Source: Salinicoccus roseus (GTDB lineage: Bacteria > Bacillota > Bacilli > Staphylococcales > Salinicoccaceae). From it: 64,000 bases of DNA. Positions within the stretch are counted from its first letter, which is position 1. Each line of letters opens with the position of its first letter. Shown here piece after piece: positions 25,713 through 35,478 of the stretch. Both the position numbers and the translations under genes were made by a program. The stretch spans positions 434,001 to 498,000 of the forward strand of contig NZ_RKQJ01000001.1 of NCBI RefSeq assembly GCF_003814515.1, written 5' to 3'. Under the pieces are notes generated by a model. The model did no database searches, had not been told where the DNA came from, and worked only from the letters and a program-made list of their open reading frames with translations.

Positions 25713-25952
25713 ATGACAGAGCAGAATAAAGATCAGCAGGAACAGATGCGGCAGGAAGCCGAACAGAAGGCTGAAGAAGGCAAGAGCCAAAAGGAACAGA
25801 TGAAGGAGAAGGCCCAGGCCAAGCAGCAGGATTTCAGGGACGAGAAGTCGAAAGTACAGGCGAAACAGGATGAAACGCAAGGGAAGATCAATGATGCAGC
25901 AGACCAGGTCGAACAGGAAAAAGGCGACAACCAGTTCAACCAGTATAAGTAG
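25713..25952 (+). CDS. Glutamine/lysine/glutamate-rich hydrophilic protein
   Basis: This 79-residue protein has almost no hydrophobic residues; 18 are Gln and most others are Lys, Glu, Asp or Ala. It is predicted to be disordered or a single long helix (KSQKEQMKEKAQAKQQDF). AAAGGAG gives a 9-nt spacer to ATG 25713; ATG 25707 is too close. I do not recognise a family; it is hydrophilin-like. It lies between chrA and a terminator. Confidence 0.65.
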   Translation: MTEQNKDQQEQMRQEAEQKAEEGKSQKEQMKEKAQAKQQDFRDEKSKVQAKQDETQGKINDAADQVEQEKGDNQFNQYK

Positions 25953-25997
25953 CACATGCTTCCTGCAGCTGTGTATTAAATGAACATGCAAATAATG

Positions 25998-26036
25998 AAG
26001 CGGCATCCCCAAAATTTGGAGATGCCGCTTTTTTTG
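25998..26036. terminator. Bidirectional terminator
   Basis: AAGCGGCATC and GATGCCGCTT, plus inner CC/GG pairs, form the stem, followed by TTTTTTT on the plus strand. It lies between convergent genes. Confidence 0.87.
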
Positions 26037-26038
26037 TC

Positions 26039-27745
26039 CTAGCTTCTGCTGCTCTTCACCTTCAAGCCGCGGTAACGGTTGATGGCCGCGCAGAATTCCT
26101 GTTTTCTCGGCAGCGCAAGATTCCCCGGATGGCCGGTATAGGGGGAAATGGAATCGAGGCCATTCTTTTCAATATGCGCATAGATGACGTCGGCCGCTTC
26201 CGACAGCGTCCGTCTGTCATCCAATACCTCATTCCTGAAATAATCCAGCATGACCGCAATGCAGTTCGTCTGACTGGCATCGACAAGCTGCTCCAGCCCC
26301 GACATGTCGATCGGTTCCCTGCCATAGAGGATGCTGGTTCTGCCTTTCGGCTTCAGTCTTCCGTCCTTACCGGATTTGGAGAACCCTGATTTCAATGGAA
26401 TTCTGGAACTCACCTCGCCGAACTGGTCATCAAAGGGGTTCTCACGCCTATACCCTTCTGTTGCGGCGATTTCCTTGGCAGCATCCGTAACATCCTTCAG
26501 CCTGTATTCATCCATCATAAGCACCTGGTCGGCCGCTTCAAAATAGTCGCCTGAGCCGCCGACAATCAGGATGGTGGACACACCTTTGTCATCATAAAGC
26601 GGCTTCACTTTGCTCGAGAATGGTGTAATCGACTCCTTCTCCGGTGCAATCAGCTTCTGCATCCTTGCATCCCGGATCATGAAGTTCGTCGCTGATGTAT
26701 CCTCATCAATGAGCAGGAGGGACGACCCATATTCCAGCGCCTCCATGACATTTGCCGCCTGGGAGGTGCTTCCGCTGGCATTTTCGGTCGAGAACGCCCC
26801 TGTATCCTTTTTGGCGGGCAGGTTGTTGATGAAGGTACTGATGTTCACCTTCTCTATATTCCGTCCATCTTCCGCCCGTATCTTCGAAGCATCGGGCCGG
26901 GTGATGACCATCTCACGCCCATCCCCCGGTATGTGGTGATATACCCCGCGTTCCAATGCCTGGAGCAGGGTCGACTTACCATGATACCCGCCGCCGACGA
27001 TCAGGGTGATTCCTTCAGGGATGCCCATCCCGGTCACTTTCCGGCCGCTCGGCAGGGCAATTTCAATTTCAAACCGCTCCGGACTTGCAAATGGTACGGC
27101 ACCCTCCATCGGTCTGTCCGAGACGCCGCTTTTCCGGGGGAGGATGGAATCATTCGCCACAAATGCGACCAGGTTCCTGCGTGCCAATTCCTCCTGCACA
27201 TATGTCTGATCGACCATGAGTGTCGTTTGCTCCTTGAGCGCCTCCTGGTCCAGATTCCTATACAGCAGAGCCTTCTCGGCCACCTTTGGGAGTATGTCCA
27301 TGAAGATGTGTGCAGCGGCCTTCCCGAGTATCTTTCTGCCTGCTGCAGGCATCCCGACTTCAAAGCGCACTTCCAGTTCCTTTTCCCCGATCATTACGGA
27401 AGTACGTTCCAGAATCTCCTGGCCGCACCTGTCGATCTGGATGCTGGCCCTGCCCTTAGAGGCCTTCTTTTCAGCTTGTATCTGATCTGCGAATGCCCGT
27501 GTCAAAAAGTCGGATGCTGCGGTGACCTTGGTTTTGCCATCCAGCAGGTCATCAGGGATGCCGGCTGTGTCCCTATCCATGATGATACGCATCTTGGATG
27601 GCGGTGCATATGGATCGGACTGGATATTGTCCACGGCAAGTCTGAACCGCTCAAAGCGGTATGTGCCCTTCAAACGTTTGTATGCTCCGTATTTCTGCCC
27701 ATCCAGGCTTTTCAGCAACGCTTCAAACTGCTTGGAATCCTTCAT
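26039..27745 (-). CDS. ABC-class ATPase of unknown role (COG3044/PF09818)
   Basis: This 568-residue cytosolic protein matches the predicted ABC-class ATPase family. The N-terminal region has MKDSKQFEALLKSLDGQKYG. The P-loop is VGGGYHGKSTLLQALERGVY (about residue 250), followed by VITRPDASKIRAEDGR, and the Walker B region is SLLLIDEDTSATNFMIRD. There are no transmembrane segments and no permease partner. The biological role is not known to me. It is divergent from the AI-2E-family gene. Confidence 0.85.
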   Translation of the reverse strand: MKDSKQFEALLKSLDGQKYGAYKRLKGTYRFERFRLAVDNIQSDPYAPPSKMRIIMDRDTAGIPDDLLDGKTKVTAASDFLTRAFADQIQAEKKASKGRASIQIDRCGQEILERTSVMIGEKELEVRFEVGMPAAGRKILGKAAAHIFMDILPKVAEKALLYRNLDQEALKEQTTLMVDQTYVQEELARRNLVAFVANDSILPRKSGVSDRPMEGAVPFASPERFEIEIALPSGRKVTGMGIPEGITLIVGGGYHGKSTLLQALERGVYHHIPGDGREMVITRPDASKIRAEDGRNIEKVNISTFINNLPAKKDTGAFSTENASGSTSQAANVMEALEYGSSLLLIDEDTSATNFMIRDARMQKLIAPEKESITPFSSKVKPLYDDKGVSTILIVGGSGDYFEAADQVLMMDEYRLKDVTDAAKEIAATEGYRRENPFDDQFGEVSSRIPLKSGFSKSGKDGRLKPKGRTSILYGREPIDMSGLEQLVDASQTNCIAVMLDYFRNEVLDDRRTLSEAADVIYAHIEKNGLDSISPYTGHPGNLALPRKQEFCAAINRYRGLKVKSSRS

Positions 27746-27882
27746 TCAAATTCTCCTTTGGCTCATGTGTTTCATTGATTATACCCTTCCCTGATTTTAG
27801 CAATTCAACCGGACGAAGTATAGCCATTGTGAAATACGATGCCGCGGTCCGGGTATGGAGTATAGAAGAAAGGAGTGTTTGA

Positions 27883-28965
27883 ATGACACATAAAATCTGG
27901 TTCCGTACAGCCGTCGCCATTATTTTTTCATTACTGATCATACGCTTGTTCATGGAAGTTCAAGGCATATTTTCTCCGATCGTGGTGGTCGCACAGACCA
28001 TCTTCCTGCCCCTGCTGCTTGGTGGAGTCCTTTTTTATCTGACAAGACCTATATTGTATTTTCTCGAAGAAAAGGGCTTTCCGAAATGGTCCGCCATCCT
28101 GGCTATCTTCATTTTGCTGGGAGTGCTCATTTGGCTGTTTTACATCCTGATTGCACCAATTGTTGCCAGCCAGATCAATTCCTTTGTGAATAATGCGCCC
28201 GGAATCATCAGGAGTGCAGAAGAATATGGAAGATCCCTACTGAGCCAGCGTGAGAACCTGCCGGATTCTGTCCGGGAACAGGCCAACAGCATAGCCGGAC
28301 AATTTTCCGACTGGGCTTCGAATGTCGGCTCGTGGATCGTATCTTTCCTGACTGGTCTGGTTTCTGGGGTGCTTACCCTCATCCTCGTTCCATTCTTCCT
28401 GGTGTACATCCTGATCGACCACCAGAAGTTCGCACCGTTTGTCGCCCATTTCTTTACCGGTGAAAGACGGACATGGATCCGCAAAACGCTGCATGATGTG
28501 GATGAAACCTTGAAGGCCTATATCGTCGGACAGCTATTCGTCAGTCTGTGTGTTGGGGCCATGCTGCTGATCGGCTATCTGCTCATTGGCCTTGACTATG
28601 CCTTCCTTCTTGCGCTCATCGGTGTCGCAACCAATGTCATTCCGTTTTTGGGTCCCTATCTCGCTGTGATTCCAGCATTGATAATCGCTCTTGTTCAGGA
28701 TCCGATCATGACTTTGTATGTGGCGATCATCATGATTGTCGCCCAGCAGATTGAAGGGAATCTGATCACACCGAATATCATGGGCAACGCACTGAATGTT
28801 CATCCCCTGACAGTGATCACGATCATACTCGCAGCTGGAAACATTGCCGGCATCTGGGGCATCATACTCGCCGTCCCCTTCTATGCGGTGCTTAAGGTCA
28901 TCGTGACGAACATCTATGAAAAACGGGAGGAGATTACAAGGACAGCAAGAACAGACTTATACTGA
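27883..28965 (+). CDS. AI-2E family transporter
   Basis: This 360-residue membrane protein of the PF01594 family has about seven or eight hydrophobic segments. Typical elements are LVPFFLVYILIDHQKF, a cytosolic helix TLHDVDETLKAYIVGQLFVS, and GPYLAVIPALIIALVQDP near the C-terminus. Members have been linked to autoinducer-2 export and to Na+/H+ antiport; which applies here is unknown. GAAAGGAG precedes ATG 27883. It is monocistronic. Confidence 0.85.
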   Translation: MTHKIWFRTAVAIIFSLLIIRLFMEVQGIFSPIVVVAQTIFLPLLLGGVLFYLTRPILYFLEEKGFPKWSAILAIFILLGVLIWLFYILIAPIVASQINSFVNNAPGIIRSAEEYGRSLLSQRENLPDSVREQANSIAGQFSDWASNVGSWIVSFLTGLVSGVLTLILVPFFLVYILIDHQKFAPFVAHFFTGERRTWIRKTLHDVDETLKAYIVGQLFVSLCVGAMLLIGYLLIGLDYAFLLALIGVATNVIPFLGPYLAVIPALIIALVQDPIMTLYVAIIMIVAQQIEGNLITPNIMGNALNVHPLTVITIILAAGNIAGIWGIILAVPFYAVLKVIVTNIYEKREEITRTARTDLY

Positions 28966-28988
28966 TCGGAAAAGTATGAACAATTGAC

Positions 28989-29027
28989 TATAAATAATGC
29001 CCATCCTCCGGATGGGCATTATTTATA
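28989..29027. terminator. Bidirectional terminator
   Basis: An 18-bp perfect stem (TATAAATAATGCCCATCC and its complement) with a 3-nt loop lies between the convergent AI-2E and threonine aldolase genes. It overlaps the last codons of the aldolase. Confidence 0.9.
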
Positions 29028-30054
29028 GCTTCCCTATGTCTGCAATCAATGCTTCTACATCGTTTTCTTTGGTCGACCAGCTGGTACAGAAGCGGATCAC
29101 TTTCCTGTCTTCATCCAGTTCTTCCCATGGCTGGAAAGCATACTTTCGGCTCAATTCATCAATCTGTTCCGTCGTCAGCACGGGAAACAGCTGATTGGTC
29201 GGCGATGGATAATGCATGTGGATCCCTTTGCTTTCAAAGCCTTCCTGGAGGCGTTTTGCCATTTTCAGGGCATGACGTGATATGTCCACATACAGGTCGT
29301 CTTGAAACAGCACTTTGAACTGGATGCCGAGCAGCCGCCCCTTTGCCAGCATGCCGCCCTTCTGCTTGATGATATAGCGGAAATCCTCTTTGAGGGCGCT
29401 GTTCGATATTACGACTGCCTCCCCGAATAATGCCCCCACCTTTGTGCCACCGATGTAGAAGACGTCACATAACCTGGCCAGGTCGGCCAGGGTGACATCA
29501 TTGTCTTCAGCGGCAAGTGCATAACCGAGCCTCGCCCCGTCCACCATGAGATGAAGATTATGATCATCACAGACCTTCCGGATCTCCTCCAGTTCCTGCT
29601 TGGAATACATGGTCCCCGACTCGGTCGGCTGGGAGATGCAGACCATCTTCGGCTGGGCCATATGCTCACGGATGGGACTGGTCCAGTGTCCAGCCACAAA
29701 ATCCTGGATCTGCATCGCACTGATCTTCCCATCTTCATTTTCAATCACCAGTACTTTGTGGCCTGTCGCTTCTATCGCTCCGGTTTCATCAGCTGCGATA
29801 TGTCCGGAATCCGGGGCGATGACCCCCTGATGGGTCCGGAGAGCTGATGAAATGATGGTCAGATTCGCCTGCGTACCGCCGACCATGAAATGTACATCCA
29901 CATCGTTATCACATAATCTTGTGATCAGCGCCTTCGCCTCATCCGAATAGTGGTCCCTGCCGTAGCCGGGAAGCTGTTCTTCATTCGTCTCTGCAAGCTT
30001 TTCCATAATCCTTGGGTGTGCACCTTCAGTATAGTCATTGTCGAATCGGGTCAT
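29023..30054 (-). CDS. Low-specificity L-threonine aldolase family enzyme
   Basis: This 343-residue PLP enzyme of the beta-eliminating lyase/threonine aldolase family has FDNDYTEGAHPRIMEKL, HFMVGGTQANL, the aspartate in LMVDGARLGYALA, and the PLP lysine in FYIGGTKVGALFGEA. It would cleave L-threonine or allo-threonine to glycine and acetaldehyde. AGAGG points to ATG 30054 rather than GTG 30072. Confidence 0.85.
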   Translation of the reverse strand: MTRFDNDYTEGAHPRIMEKLAETNEEQLPGYGRDHYSDEAKALITRLCDNDVDVHFMVGGTQANLTIISSALRTHQGVIAPDSGHIAADETGAIEATGHKVLVIENEDGKISAMQIQDFVAGHWTSPIREHMAQPKMVCISQPTESGTMYSKQELEEIRKVCDDHNLHLMVDGARLGYALAAEDNDVTLADLARLCDVFYIGGTKVGALFGEAVVISNSALKEDFRYIIKQKGGMLAKGRLLGIQFKVLFQDDLYVDISRHALKMAKRLQEGFESKGIHMHYPSPTNQLFPVLTTEQIDELSRKYAFQPWEELDEDRKVIRFCTSWSTKENDVEALIADIGKL

Positions 30055-30159
30055 CCCTATCCCTCTTTTCACATGGTTTGGCCCAAAAGCACCTTCACTT
30101 TTATAATAGTGTCATATGGATGCGGCCGTCAATCATGTGCCCCTCGATTTTCTTTCCAC

Positions 30160-30190
30160 AAAAAAGGAGCGCCAGCAGGCGCTCCTTCTT
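30160..30190 (-). terminator. Terminator after copB
   Basis: On the minus strand GGAGCGCC-TGCT-GGCGCTCC forms an 8-bp GC-rich stem followed by TTTTTT, 6 bp after the copB stop. Confidence 0.85.
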
Positions 30191-30195
30191 ATTCA

Positions 30196-32256
30196 TCATT
30201 CAACTTCGAAACGGTGCAGCAGCTGTGCATTGATGGCGACGATGATGGTGCTCAAACTCATCAGGATCGCACCGACAGCAGGACTCAGGATGATGCCCCA
30301 GGGGGCAAGTACGCCGGCTGCCAATGGAATCGCGAAGATGTTGTAGCCGGTGGCCCAAATCAGATTCTGGACAAGTTTGTTGTACGTCTTCTTCGACAGG
30401 CTGAATATCGCAAGGATATCCTTCGGATTACTGTCGACGAGCACGATATCTGCACTGTCCATGGCGATGTCTGTACCTGCTCCGACAGCAATGCCGACGT
30501 CTGCCCTCGTCAATGCGGGAGCATCATTGATACCGTCGCCGGTCATCGCCACGACGAGTCCCCGTTCCTGGATTTCTGCCACCTTGTCCGCCTTCTGATC
30601 CGGCAGGACTTCGGCATAGACTTCATCGATCCCAATCTGTTCTGCCACATGGTCTGCCACTTTCCGATTGTCCCCGGTCAGCATGATGGCTTTGATATTT
30701 CTTTTATGCAGTTCAGCCACCGTCTCTTTTGCACTTTCCTTTATCTTGTCTGCAAGTGCGATTGCTCCAGACAGCTCCTCATCCACCACGAGGAAGACGA
30801 CGGTCTTACCCTGGCTTGACCATTCATTGAAACGTGCATCATCAAAGTCGATATCATGTTCAGCAACGTAGCCGGGACTGACTACTTTGACATTCCTGCC
30901 TTCAATCTTTCCTTCGATACCGACGCCTGTAATGGAATTGAAATCGGACATTTCATGAAGCTCCAGATTCCTTGCAGAAGCTTCATCCACTATACCTGTC
31001 GCAATCGGATGCTCCGAATCATTTTCTACAGTTGCCGCATATGACAAGATTACATCTTCATCCATGCTGCTGAAGGTCTCCATATCAGTGACCCCGAATG
31101 CTCCTTCAGTCAATGTGCCTGTCTTATCGAATATCACTGCATTAATATTGCGCGCCTGCTCGAATTGGGGACGGTTGCGTATCAGCAGTCCATGTTTTGC
31201 AGAAAGCGCAGTCGAAACTGAAATGACGAGCGGTGCTGCCAGACCAAGAGCGTGCGGACAGGTGATGACCATGACCGTCACCATCCTCTGGATGGCCGTA
31301 TCCACAGTCGATCCGATGGCGAGCCAGACGATGAAGGTGATGATCCCTGCAGCCAAGGCGATATAGAACAGTCACTTGGCTGCCTTGTTGGTAACATCCT
31401 GGGTCCTGGATTTGGTCTTCTGTGAGTCCTTCACCATTTCGATGACCTGATTCAGGTAGGACGCATCCATGAGTTTCTCTATTTCTACAGTGAGTGAGCC
31501 TTCCCTGTTGATCGACCCGCCGATCACTTCATCACCTACGGATTTCACTACCGGCACCGACTCCCCGGTCAGCATCGATTCGTCCACCTGTGATTCCCCT
31601 TTTATAATCTTTCCGTCCAGAGGCATCTTATCCCCAGGCTTCACCAACACATGGTCCCCTGCTTTGATTTCATCGACACGCACTTCATCTGTAGAACCAT
31701 CCCCTGAAATGCGGTGTGCCGTATCGGGCATGAGCGAGGCCAGAGACTCCAGGGCTTTGGATGCATTGTTGATTGAGCGCATCTCGATCCAGTGACCGAG
31801 GAGCATGATGAGTACGAGTGTGGCGAGTTCCCAGAAGATCTGCTCCCCATCAAAACCGAATACGACGGCGACACTGTAGAAGAAGGCGATGGATATGGCC
31901 ATGCCGATCAGGGTCATCATACCGGGTTCTCCACCCTTCAATTCATCGACAGCCCCCTTGAGGAACGGCCAGCCGCCATAGAAGTAGACGAAGGTGGACA
32001 ATGCAGCGAGAATGTAGAGGTCACCTGTGAAACGCCACTCCACTCCCATGAATTCCTGGATCATCGGTGACAGCAGCATGATGGGAACGGTGACTATCAA
32101 TATGATGAAGAATTTGTTGCGGAACTCCGTCACCATATCTCCATGATGGTCATGCCCCGTGTGGTCGTTATTGCTTTGCTCATGACTGTGGGAACTTTCA
32201 TGCTCTTCATGACTAGTTCCGTTCTCATGGTGATGTTTTCTACTATCATGTTCCAT
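30196..32256 (-). pseudogene. copB: Copper-translocating P1B-ATPase CopB, interrupted by in-frame TGA
   Basis: The frame encodes a full CopB-like ATPase of about 686 codons, but codon 295 (31374-31372) is TGA where the family has Trp (NKAAK-stop-LFYIALAAG). The N-terminal part has a His-rich metal-binding stretch, GHWIEMRSINNA and MLTGESVPV. The part after the stop has the CPH metal motif (VITCPHALGLAAP), DKTGTLTEG with the phosphorylated Asp, and GDGINDAPAL. One TGG-to-TGA change explains it; no frameshift is needed. Start 32256 follows GGGGAG. A sequencing error or UGA readthrough is possible. Confidence 0.83.
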
Positions 32257-32287
32257 ATAATCACTCCCCATGTTTCATTTCATTTAC

Positions 32288-32316
32288 ACTATACCCCTTA
32301 GGGGTATTTTTGTAAA
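32288..32316 (-). promoter_or_regulatory. copB promoter with CsoR-type operator in the spacer
   Basis: On the minus strand TTTACA (32316-32311) and TATAGT (32293-32288) have a 17-bp spacer. The spacer holds the palindrome ATACCCC-TAA-GGGGTAT (32291-32307), which matches the A/T-flanked C-tract/G-tract pattern of CsoR operators. Copper would lift repression. No csoR gene is in the window. Confidence 0.75.
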
Positions 32317-32447
32317 CAATTTTGCATACCCTGACGAATTGACATGCCGTAGAATGTATAAACAGTGGGTTTTTCAATAAACAAGCTTTATGTTACAGTG
32401 GAATGGCAATCACGAATATCGATTATATTCCTATGGAGAGATTTTTT

Positions 32448-32639
32448 ATGAAAAGCAACAGCGCAATACTCTATCTATTGCTTGCTGTAGCACTTGTCAT
32501 CCTAATCAGCGGCATCTACAACATCGCAGTCAACAACACGGCGAGTGTCGTGCAGATTCTTGCACTGACTGGCCTTGGCGCTCTTATAATAGTAGCGCTT
32601 CTGGGTTACACCGTAAGTTACTTCACCACACGAAAATAA
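32448..32639 (+). CDS. Small two-helix membrane protein
   Basis: This 63-residue protein has hydrophobic segments at about 6-27 and 36-57 and a basic end (FTTRK). TGGAGAG precedes ATG 32448; the in-frame ATG at 32403 lacks a good site. I recognise no family. It is divergent from copB and ends at a terminator shared with fruA. Confidence 0.6.
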   Translation: MKSNSAILYLLLAVALVILISGIYNIAVNNTASVVQILALTGLGALIIVALLGYTVSYFTTRK

Positions 32640-32656
32640 CTGTATAAAGCCGCAAG

Positions 32657-32688
32657 AAAGCCCACATGAATCATCATGTGGGCTTTTT
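32657..32688. terminator. Bidirectional terminator
   Basis: AAAGCCCACATGA and TCATGTGGGCTTT form a 13-bp stem with T tracts on both strands. It ends fruA (minus) and the small membrane gene (plus). Confidence 0.88.
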
Positions 32689-32692
32689 CGTG

Positions 32693-34567
32693 CTATTGTT
32701 TGATTGGTTTTTTCAGGAGTCCAAGCATCACTGCAGCTATCAGCGTACCTATAAGGAGTGAAAGCAGGAACATGAGTCTGCCTTCTCCAATGGTCAGTGC
32801 AACAAAGAGTCCGCCATGCGGGGCATTGACCGTCGTTGCAAATGCCATTGCAAGGGCGCCTGCTGTTGCAGAACCGACTACCATGGATGGAATGACCCGG
32901 AGCGGGTCGGCGGCTGCGAATGGAATGGCCCCTTCGGTGATGAAGGATGCACCCATGATCAGGTTGGTCGGCCCGGAGGACCTCTCCACCTGGGTGAACC
33001 TGTTCCTGAACACCATGGTTGCCACAGCAATCGCAAGTGGCGGTACCATCCCGCCGATCATCGCTGCGGTGATCGGTTCCGGGTTGTTCGCAGAAAGCGC
33101 TGCGATACCGAAGGCATAGGCAGCCTTGTTGATCGGGCCGCCCATGTCGATGGCCATCATGCCGCCGACGATTGCACCGAGGAGGACGATGTTGCCCCCG
33201 CTCATATTGCTGAGCGTCGTATTCATCCAATCATTGAGTGCCGTAGCAGGCGGATCGACGATGTAGTACATGATGATCCCTGTCAGGAACACGCCAAGCA
33301 GCGGGTAGAGCAGGACAGGTTTCAATCCATCAAGCACCTGCGGCAGGCCTTCAAGAAGTTTCTTGATGCCGACCATGAGATAGCCTGCGAGAAAACCTGC
33401 AATCAGACCACCGAGGAAGCCTGAGCCCATCGTCGATGCCATGAGCCCGCCGATCATGCCTGGAGCGAGACCTGGCCTGTCAGCGATGCTCATTGCGATG
33501 AAACCGGCGAGGATTGGAATCATCAGCTGGAAGGCATTGCCACCGATGAAGTTGATCATTTCTGCAAGCGGATTATACTGTGCGTGGTCCGGATCGGCGG
33601 AGTGGATGCCGAACATGAAACTGATCGCAATCAGTATACCGCCGGCGACAACGAACGGCAGCATGTTGGAGACACCGTTCATCAGGTGCTTGTAGATGGA
33701 AGGCTTGCCCTTGGCACCCTTCTCCCCTTCCATCTGCTTTTTGGACTGTTCTGCACGGTATGGGGCCCTTGATGTATCGAGTGCCTGATTGATCAATTCT
33801 TCAGGGCGTTTGATGCCATCCGCAACAGGTGCTTCCACGACATTCCTGCCATCGAAGCGTCCCATCTGGACGTTTGTATCCGCTGCGACGATGATGCCGG
33901 CAGCACGGGCGATATCCTCATCCGTCAGTTCGTTTTTCACGCCTGCAGATCCGTTCGTCTCAACTTTGATGTCGTAACCCATTTCCCCTGCCTTCTTCTT
34001 CAGTGAGTCAGCTGCCATATAGGTGTGGGCGATCCCTGTCGGACAGGCTGTGACCCCCAGGATGAATGGGCGGTCGGATGGCTCCGAAACAGCATCTTCC
34101 GTCGGCTCGGAGTCATCGAAGGCGTCGATCGTATCGATGACTTCGTCTTTTGATGAAGCATTCATCAGCTGGTGTCTTGCATCGTCGTTCATCAGTATGG
34201 TGGACAGTTTCGCCAGTGCATCCAGGTGCGTCGTGGCCTGGCCCTCGGGTGCGGCGATCATGAAGAACAGATACGCCGGCTGACCGTCCATGGAGGCGTA
34301 GTCGATGCCTGCCTGGCTGCGTCCGAACATGATTGCGGGTTCAAGCACTTCCGCAGTCTGTGCATGGGGAATGGCGATGCCATCCCCTACACCTGTCGTG
34401 CTCTGAGATTCCCTCCTGTGGATGGCTTCCTGGAACTTTCCCTTCTCGGAAATCTTCCCTGCTTCATGCAGCCCTTCCACCAGTTCCGTGATGACAGCAT
34501 CCTTTTCCGATGCACGGACGTTCATATTGATGGTGTCTTTAGTCAAAAGTTCTGTAATTCTCATCAT
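32693..34567 (-). CDS. fruA: Fructose-specific PTS enzyme IIABC
   Basis: This 624-residue fusion has a IIA domain (about 1-150, with GIAIPHAQTAEV carrying the phospho-His), a IIB domain (about 170-265, with VTACPTGIAHTYMAADSL carrying the phospho-Cys) and a membrane IIC domain (about 295-624). It imports fructose as fructose-1-phosphate. The start is at 34567 or 34564 (ATGATG) behind GAGGTG, overlapping the fruK end. It is the last gene of fruR-fruK-fruA. Confidence 0.93.
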   Translation of the reverse strand: MMRITELLTKDTINMNVRASEKDAVITELVEGLHEAGKISEKGKFQEAIHRRESQSTTGVGDGIAIPHAQTAEVLEPAIMFGRSQAGIDYASMDGQPAYLFFMIAAPEGQATTHLDALAKLSTILMNDDARHQLMNASSKDEVIDTIDAFDDSEPTEDAVSEPSDRPFILGVTACPTGIAHTYMAADSLKKKAGEMGYDIKVETNGSAGVKNELTDEDIARAAGIIVAADTNVQMGRFDGRNVVEAPVADGIKRPEELINQALDTSRAPYRAEQSKKQMEGEKGAKGKPSIYKHLMNGVSNMLPFVVAGGILIAISFMFGIHSADPDHAQYNPLAEMINFIGGNAFQLMIPILAGFIAMSIADRPGLAPGMIGGLMASTMGSGFLGGLIAGFLAGYLMVGIKKLLEGLPQVLDGLKPVLLYPLLGVFLTGIIMYYIVDPPATALNDWMNTTLSNMSGGNIVLLGAIVGGMMAIDMGGPINKAAYAFGIAALSANNPEPITAAMIGGMVPPLAIAVATMVFRNRFTQVERSSGPTNLIMGASFITEGAIPFAAADPLRVIPSMVVGSATAGALAMAFATTVNAPHGGLFVALTIGEGRLMFLLSLLIGTLIAAVMLGLLKKPIKQ

Positions 34568-35478
34568 TTCACCTCTTCTATCGTATGGATTTCTATCTTC
34601 TCAAGCAGATCTTCAATGTCTCCGCGTGTGGCAAGGTCGTCACTGAAGGCAGTCGCACTGCCGCATGCAATCGCGTATCTGAGCTGTTCGGTGAGAGGAT
34701 GGCCTTTTCTGCTGATGAATCCTGCTACAGTGGAATCCCCTGCCCCGACCGAATTCTTCAATGTTCCTGCAGGCGACGGAATATAGTACCTATGCTCCGG
34801 GTTGATGAATAGCGCACCATCGCTGCCGAGGGTGAGCAGAATGTTCTTTGCTCCAAGATCGAGCAGGCTGGCTGCCGCCTCTATCATCTCAGCTTTGCTC
34901 GACGGTTTCCTGCCGGTGATGCCTTCAAGTTCAAACAAGTTCGGTTTGATCAGATATGGACCGTGTTCGAGTGTCGATGTCAGTTTGTCGCCTTCGGCAT
35001 CGATCGTGAATTCTACCCCTTTGCTCTCAAGGAGGCGGGCCAGATTTGCGTACAAGTCGTCATGCCCCGAAGGAACACTTCCAGCAAATACGACATGATC
35101 TTCTGTAGTGAGTTTTGACAGCTGGTCTTTCAGCCTATCGATATCTGAAGTGTCAATCATCGGCCCTGCGGCATTGATTTCCGTCTCTTCACCAGTTTTC
35201 AGTTTAATATTTATCCGCGTGTCCCCTGCAACTTTGATGAAGTCATGATGTATACCCTGAGTCTGAAGCGCCTCTTCTATGAAACTTCCTGTAAACCCAC
35301 CGGCAAAACCGAGTGCCGTCGACGGCACTTCCAGGGCATTCAGAATCCTGGAAACATTAATCCCTTTACCTCCAGCATATTTTGCAGTGTCGCTGGTCCG
35401 ATTGAGAGCACCGATTTCAAGCGCATCCAGCCGGACGATATAATCCACCGAAGGATTGAATGTGACTGTATATATCAT
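34564..35478 (-). CDS. fruK: 1-phosphofructokinase
   Basis: This 304-residue PfkB-family kinase converts fructose-1-phosphate to fructose-1,6-bisphosphate. It has TFNPSVDYIVRLD at the start, AGGKGINVSRILNAL, VFAGSVPSG and the catalytic GAGDSTVAGFI. Its start codon shares a base with the fruR stop (TAATG), and its end overlaps fruA by 4 bp. Confidence 0.93.
   Translation of the reverse strand: MIYTVTFNPSVDYIVRLDALEIGALNRTSDTAKYAGGKGINVSRILNALEVPSTALGFAGGFTGSFIEEALQTQGIHHDFIKVAGDTRINIKLKTGEETEINAAGPMIDTSDIDRLKDQLSKLTTEDHVVFAGSVPSGHDDLYANLARLLESKGVEFTIDAEGDKLTSTLEHGPYLIKPNLFELEGITGRKPSSKAEMIEAAASLLDLGAKNILLTLGSDGALFINPEHRYYIPSPAGTLKNSVGAGDSTVAGFISRKGHPLTEQLRYAIACGSATAFSDDLATRGDIEDLLEKIEIHTIEEVK

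Noticed and set aside
31354-31380. Frameshift in copB
   Set aside because: The two halves are in the same frame and separated only by one TGA codon, so a frameshift is not needed.
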